8,899 bases of DNA, from contig JALOBM010000079.1 in the NCBI GenBank assembly GCA_023228285.1, forward strand, positions 1 through 8,899. Direction: 5' to 3'. Source of the stretch: Candidatus Cloacimonadota bacterium (GTDB taxonomy: Bacteria; Cloacimonadota; Cloacimonadia; Cloacimonadales; Cloacimonadaceae). This document shows, piece by piece, positions 6,285 through 8,899 of this stretch. The translations under genes were made by a program, and so were the position numbers. Each line of letters begins with the position of its first letter. The first letter of the stretch is position 1. A model generated the notes under the pieces. It saw only the letters and a program-made list of their open reading frames with translations. It was not told the origin of the DNA and did no database searches.

Positions 6285-7880
6285 ATGAAAACTGTTTTTA
6301 TATACTTAATGTTTGTATTCCCGCTGTTGCTTGCGGCTCAGGGACTGCAACCCACTATCCCGGGTGATTCCGTTCCGGACGAGGTTTACGAGGAATCTGA
6401 AGGCACGAGTTATGGTCTTGGTGGGGCTATCGGAGCCGTAACCATGAACGGAAGCACCTATTCCCAAGTGCGGTTACGCCCGGAAATCGGAGTAGGTAAA
6501 TTTGGATTTGGCCTGGATATTGATCTTCTAATAGATTCTGAAGGTAGGATTCGTAAGGATGACTGGCAGGATTGGCAAGATTATGTGAACAAGATTTACT
6601 TCATTCGCTACGGCCAAAAGCAGGATCCCTTCTATTTTAAGGTCGGCTGCATTCCTTCCTACACGCTTGGACACGGCCTTATTTTCGACCACTATACAAA
6701 TATGCTGCGTTATCCCGATGTGAAGAATGTAGGCGCTTATGTGGGCGTAAACAGCCCTATTTCGAGCATTGGCTTTGAAGCCTTTACTCACAATATTCAT
6801 ACGAACGAGATTCTGGCGGCTCGCGTACATGGAAATCCGCTGGAGTATTCCGGCATCCCCTTTCTGGAGAGCTTCAAGCTGGGTGTAAACGTTGGTTGGG
6901 ATCGTAATCAGCTAGGTAAATATACCGATGATGACGACGATGATATTCCCGATGTGTACGATAAGTTCCCCAACGATTCCTCCGCTTGGCTGGATTCTGA
7001 TGACGACGGTATTGCGGACAACGTGGATACGGATATCAATGGAACCGGTCTCATCGATCATCCCAGTATAAATGGCTATGTGGCAAATACATATCCAAAC
7101 GTCGCGGTTGGGGCTGATCCGGATGACTTCAACTATTCCATTGTGCAAGACCAGGCCACTTCCTATACAGACGAACGCGAGATCATGATCTACAGCGTGG
7201 ATTTCAACCTCCCTCTGGTCAACACATCATACCTTACTCTGGATCATTATGGAGAGTATGCGATGATCGACAAATACGGTAGCGGCATCACTTTCCCCGG
7301 TTTCGCAGCGAAGTTCCTCATTTTCGATGCCAAACTGGAGATGCGTAACTTTTCGGACGAATTTCTACCCGGATATTTCGATAGACTCTACGATGAACAA
7401 CGCTCTTTCATAAATGTTGTGAAAGTACCTGGAGACACTTTGGTGCAATCTGTCTACTCCCTCAGCAGTAAAGAAGACCTATTGCGCACTACTAAGTCAT
7501 CGGTGGGATGGTTTGGATATCTGCGCGGCGATATCCTGGATCTGGGTTATTTCAAATTGGCCTATCAGGATATGTATGGCAAAGACGTTACGACCGGAAA
7601 ATCCTTGTGGATAAACCTCACAGCAAATCCTCATAACATCATGAACCTGAAAGAAGCTAGCATCAACTACAGCCAGAACAATGCCCGCTACATAGATTTC
7701 CTGGAACCTCGCAATGCCAATGCCACTGTGATGGGCAGTGTAGTGTACAGCATCGGTGAAAATGCCGACATTGTGGGTCGATATAGTGAGATGTATAATG
7801 ATGTAAATGGAGACGGAAAGATCCGGGGGAGCAGGGAAGTGATCACTTCTTTTTCCTTTGGAGTGCAATTCACTTTCTAG
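6285..7880 (+). CDS. Exported outer-membrane-type protein with thrombospondin-3-like calcium segment
   Basis: I do not recognise a named family. This 531-residue protein starts with a signal peptide (MKTV then a hydrophobic core, cleavage likely after about residue 18-20, at LAAQG) and ends in VQFTF, the C-terminal aromatic ending of outer-membrane barrels. Strand-like stretches with a YGLGGAIGAV / VRLRPEIGVGKFGFGLDIDL pattern (43-82) and later repeats fit a barrel. Residues 215-250 form an acidic insert: a run of six Asp, then DVYDKFPNDSSA and DSDDDGIADNVD, matching the D-x-D-x-D-G-I-x-D pattern of thrombospondin type 3 calcium-binding repeats. A second EF-hand-like loop, DVNGDGKI, lies at 506-513. 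The start at 6285 is set by GGGAGGA at 6274-6280; an in-frame ATG/ACG-type extension from 6228 would put charged residues before the signal peptide. It is a single-gene unit closed by a strong terminator. Confidence 0.85.
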   Translation: MKTVFIYLMFVFPLLLAAQGLQPTIPGDSVPDEVYEESEGTSYGLGGAIGAVTMNGSTYSQVRLRPEIGVGKFGFGLDIDLLIDSEGRIRKDDWQDWQDYVNKIYFIRYGQKQDPFYFKVGCIPSYTLGHGLIFDHYTNMLRYPDVKNVGAYVGVNSPISSIGFEAFTHNIHTNEILAARVHGNPLEYSGIPFLESFKLGVNVGWDRNQLGKYTDDDDDDIPDVYDKFPNDSSAWLDSDDDGIADNVDTDINGTGLIDHPSINGYVANTYPNVAVGADPDDFNYSIVQDQATSYTDEREIMIYSVDFNLPLVNTSYLTLDHYGEYAMIDKYGSGITFPGFAAKFLIFDAKLEMRNFSDEFLPGYFDRLYDEQRSFINVVKVPGDTLVQSVYSLSSKEDLLRTTKSSVGWFGYLRGDILDLGYFKLAYQDMYGKDVTTGKSLWINLTANPHNIMNLKEASINYSQNNARYIDFLEPRNANATVMGSVVYSIGENADIVGRYSEMYNDVNGDGKIRGSREVITSFSFGVQFTF

Positions 7881-7906
7881 CACCGTATTATCGCATCCAA
7901 AAGTAT

Positions 7907-7932
7907 AAACCCGTGAAATCCACGGGTTTTTT
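7907..7932 (+). terminator. Rho-independent terminator of the barrel gene
   Basis: AAACCCGTG (7907-7915) pairs perfectly with CACGGGTTT (7921-7929) around the 5-base loop AAATC, and the T-run reaches 7932 (six T in all). It lies 26 bases after the stop codon. Confidence 0.93.
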
Positions 7933-8125
7933 CAGCTATTTATTGTCGCTTAGTAGTTCGTACTCCAACCTGCCTTCAACTAGAACACTGTAACACTGAA
8001 GGACTGAAGTGCCACTGTGAATTCTGTATTATCGAAGCAGATATAATCCCATTATTCTTGCTGTCACTCGATGATAACGGCTCTATATCTGGTTCGGTAC
8101 TATTATAGGAAAGGAGGAAAATAAC

Positions 8126-8236
8126 ATGCAGATATCGACGCAGTCGTACAGGCGGAGGCCGATACGCCTCTCGGGTATAGATGAGTTCATTCGCAGATCC
8201 CCAAGCGTAATCGCAGATAAAACCCGGCGAGAATAA
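8126..8236 (+). CDS. Putative small basic protein, 36 residues
   Basis: A short ORF beginning MQISTQSYRRRPIR and ending KTRRE. It is too small for automatic gene lists, but it has the best ribosome binding site in the window: AAAGGAGG at 8110-8117, eight bases before the ATG. The peptide has eight Arg and one Lys against four acidic residues, with no hydrophobic segment, so it would be cytoplasmic and might bind nucleic acid. The 5' part of the mRNA contains a GAGGC/GCCTC hairpin (8155-8159 with 8166-8170). There is no clear terminator after it and no strong promoter; TATTAT at 8101-8106 could be a -10. It resembles nothing I know. It may be a real small protein, a leader peptide, or part of a repeated intergenic element. 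Confidence 0.4.
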   Translation: MQISTQSYRRRPIRLSGIDEFIRRSPSVIADKTRRE

Positions 8237-8344
8237 TGAAATAACGTGAAAACCATAGATTTTTTCCTGCCTTGTTATGCATTGCACGAATGGTATTTAG
8301 AGGCATTCACAATCCTAGTATTCGACGATCAGCAAAAAAATGTA

Positions 8345-8350
8345 TTGACA
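8345..8350 (+). promoter_or_regulatory. Putative -35 box of the rRNA operon
   Basis: TTGACA lies about 130 bases before the mature 16S 5' end, a usual distance for an rRNA leader. It is preceded by an A-rich stretch (8333-8340) resembling an UP element and followed by A and C homopolymer runs. No good -10 hexamer is found 16-18 bases downstream. Confidence 0.5.
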
Positions 8351-8412
8351 AAAAAAGCCCCCCAAAGAGTGTGACTAAACCTTGTCGCTGAGATTGATTC
8401 CTGCGGCAAGTC

Positions 8413-8424
8413 GTTCTTTGAAAT
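8413..8424 (+). promoter_or_regulatory. boxA-like antitermination element of the rRNA leader
   Basis: GTTCTTTGAAAT resembles the boxA elements (NusB/S10 binding) found in rRNA leaders of many bacteria. Its place about 65 bases before 16S fits that role. Confidence 0.55.
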
Positions 8425-8440
8425 TTATAGAGTGGGAATG

Positions 8441-8482
8441 TGACAAAGAAGCTCTTGTCAGTTCAATCATTTTAGTAATGAT
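8441..8482 (+). other. Leader hairpins before 16S
   Basis: TGACAA (8441-8446) pairs with TTGTCA (8455-8460) around an 8-base loop, and ATCATT (8466-8471) pairs with AATGAT (8477-8482) around a 5-base loop at the mature 5' end. They could guide pre-16S folding or RNase processing. The matching 3' flank of the long processing stem is outside the window. Confidence 0.4.
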
Positions 8483-8899
8483 GGAGAGTTTGATCCTGGC
8501 TCAGGACGAACGCTGGCGGCGTGGATTAGGCATGCAAGTCGAACGGTAGATACCTTTCGGGGTATTGAGAGTGGCGAACGGGTGAGTAACACGTAGATGA
8601 TCTACCCTCAAATGGGGGACAACCCAGGGAAACTTGGGCTAATACCGCATGAGTGCAGCGCATAAAGTATCTGAAGGATTGGGTATTTTATGCGCTGTAT
8701 CAAAGATGGCTTTTGGGCTGTCGTTTGGGGATGAGTCTGCGTCCTATTAGTTAGTTGGTGGGGTAATGGCCTACCAAGGCGATGATAGGTAGGCGGCCTT
8801 AACGGGTGGCCGCCCACACTGGGATTGAGATACGGCCCAGACTCCTACGGGAGGCAGCAGTCGAGAATAGTCTACAATGGACGAAAGTCTGATAGTGCG
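8478..8899 (+). rRNA. rrs: 16S ribosomal RNA, 5' part (runs off window)
   Basis: The conserved 5' sequence AGAGTTTGATCCTGGCTCAG lies at 8485-8504 (E. coli 8-27), so the mature end is near 8478. ACTCCTACGGGAGGCAGCAG at 8841-8860 matches E. coli 338-357. About 422 bases of an expected 1500 are present. The distance between these landmarks is 26 bases longer than in E. coli although V1 is short, because the V2 helix is extended (8655-8698). The window's last bases read ACAATGGACGAAAGTCTGAT, the usual position-370 region. Lineage cannot be fixed by eye; Cloacimonadota is my guess. Confidence 0.98.

Larger units (their letters stand above)
7933..8477. other. rRNA upstream region with one small ORF
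   Basis: This 545-base stretch lies between the terminator and the 16S gene. It holds a CAGATATA/TATATCTG inverted repeat (8038-8045 and 8084-8091), a GCAGATAT direct repeat (8037-8044 and 8128-8135), the 36-codon ORF at 8126-8236, an A-rich stretch followed by TTGACA at 8345, and the rRNA leader with a boxA-like element. A 103-codon minus-strand ORF (8287-7976) begins with GTG and has no ribosome binding site, so it is not called. No tRNA gene was seen. Confidence 0.6.

Noticed and set aside
6098..6286. 62-codon minus-strand ORF in the divergent intergenic region
   Set aside because: Its start lies over the ribosome binding site and start of the barrel gene, it has no SD sequence, and the peptide shows no features.
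7976..8287. 103-codon minus-strand ORF upstream of the rRNA operon
   Set aside because: GTG start without SD and mixed low-information composition; it is antisense to the small ORF, which has far better signals.
8608..8817. Minus-strand ORF inside the 16S gene
   Set aside because: It is antisense to conserved rRNA, so the open frame is a by-product of rRNA sequence.

Overview
The window looks like chromosomal DNA of a Gram-negative, outer-membrane-bearing bacterium. The envelope genes show this: a lipobox lipoprotein and a signal-peptide protein ending in a C-terminal Phe. My best guess for lineage is an FCB-type phylum, possibly Candidatus Cloacimonadota. That rests only on the general look of the 5' 16S rRNA and an amino-acid-fermenter gene such as ornithine aminotransferase. 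It is an inference from memory and could not be tested here. The genes are mostly ordinary; I found no multi-gene system that is clearly new.

Layout: (1) 1-315 has no recognisable gene. It holds five perfect copies of a 12-bp tandem repeat, a second short repeat, and a duplicated TTGACAAAAG box ahead of the first gene. (2) 316-1386 (+) encodes an AI-2E family membrane protein; its stop lies 3 bp from the stop of the convergent gene block. (3) 5913-1390 (-) carries, in transcription order, a predicted lipoprotein/beta-barrel protein, a MATE exporter joined to it by an ATGA overlap, a stem-loop, then rocD (ornithine aminotransferase) with its own TTGACA box and strong ribosome binding site. A GC-rich stem-loop follows, directly against the start codon of era. 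(4) 5914-6284 is the divergent promoter region. (5) 6285-7880 (+) encodes an exported outer-membrane-type protein with a thrombospondin-type-3-like acidic calcium-binding segment; a textbook terminator follows. (6) 7933-8477 is the leader region of an rRNA operon. It also holds a 36-codon ORF with a near-perfect ribosome binding site. (7) 8478-8899 is the 5' part of a 16S rRNA gene running off the window, with an extended V2 helix.

How the genes fit together: the lipoprotein and MATE genes form a translationally coupled pair, perhaps an envelope export module. rocD and era look transcriptionally linked but are unrelated in function. An exact TTGACA hexamer lies ahead of every apparent transcription unit and points at it, yet good TATAAT boxes are missing. 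This suggests one promoter style shared across the window, with a conserved -35 and a divergent -10. The most worthwhile follow-ups are the 36-codon ORF upstream of the rRNA, the unusual 5' end of era, the tandem repeat, and the unassigned envelope genes.
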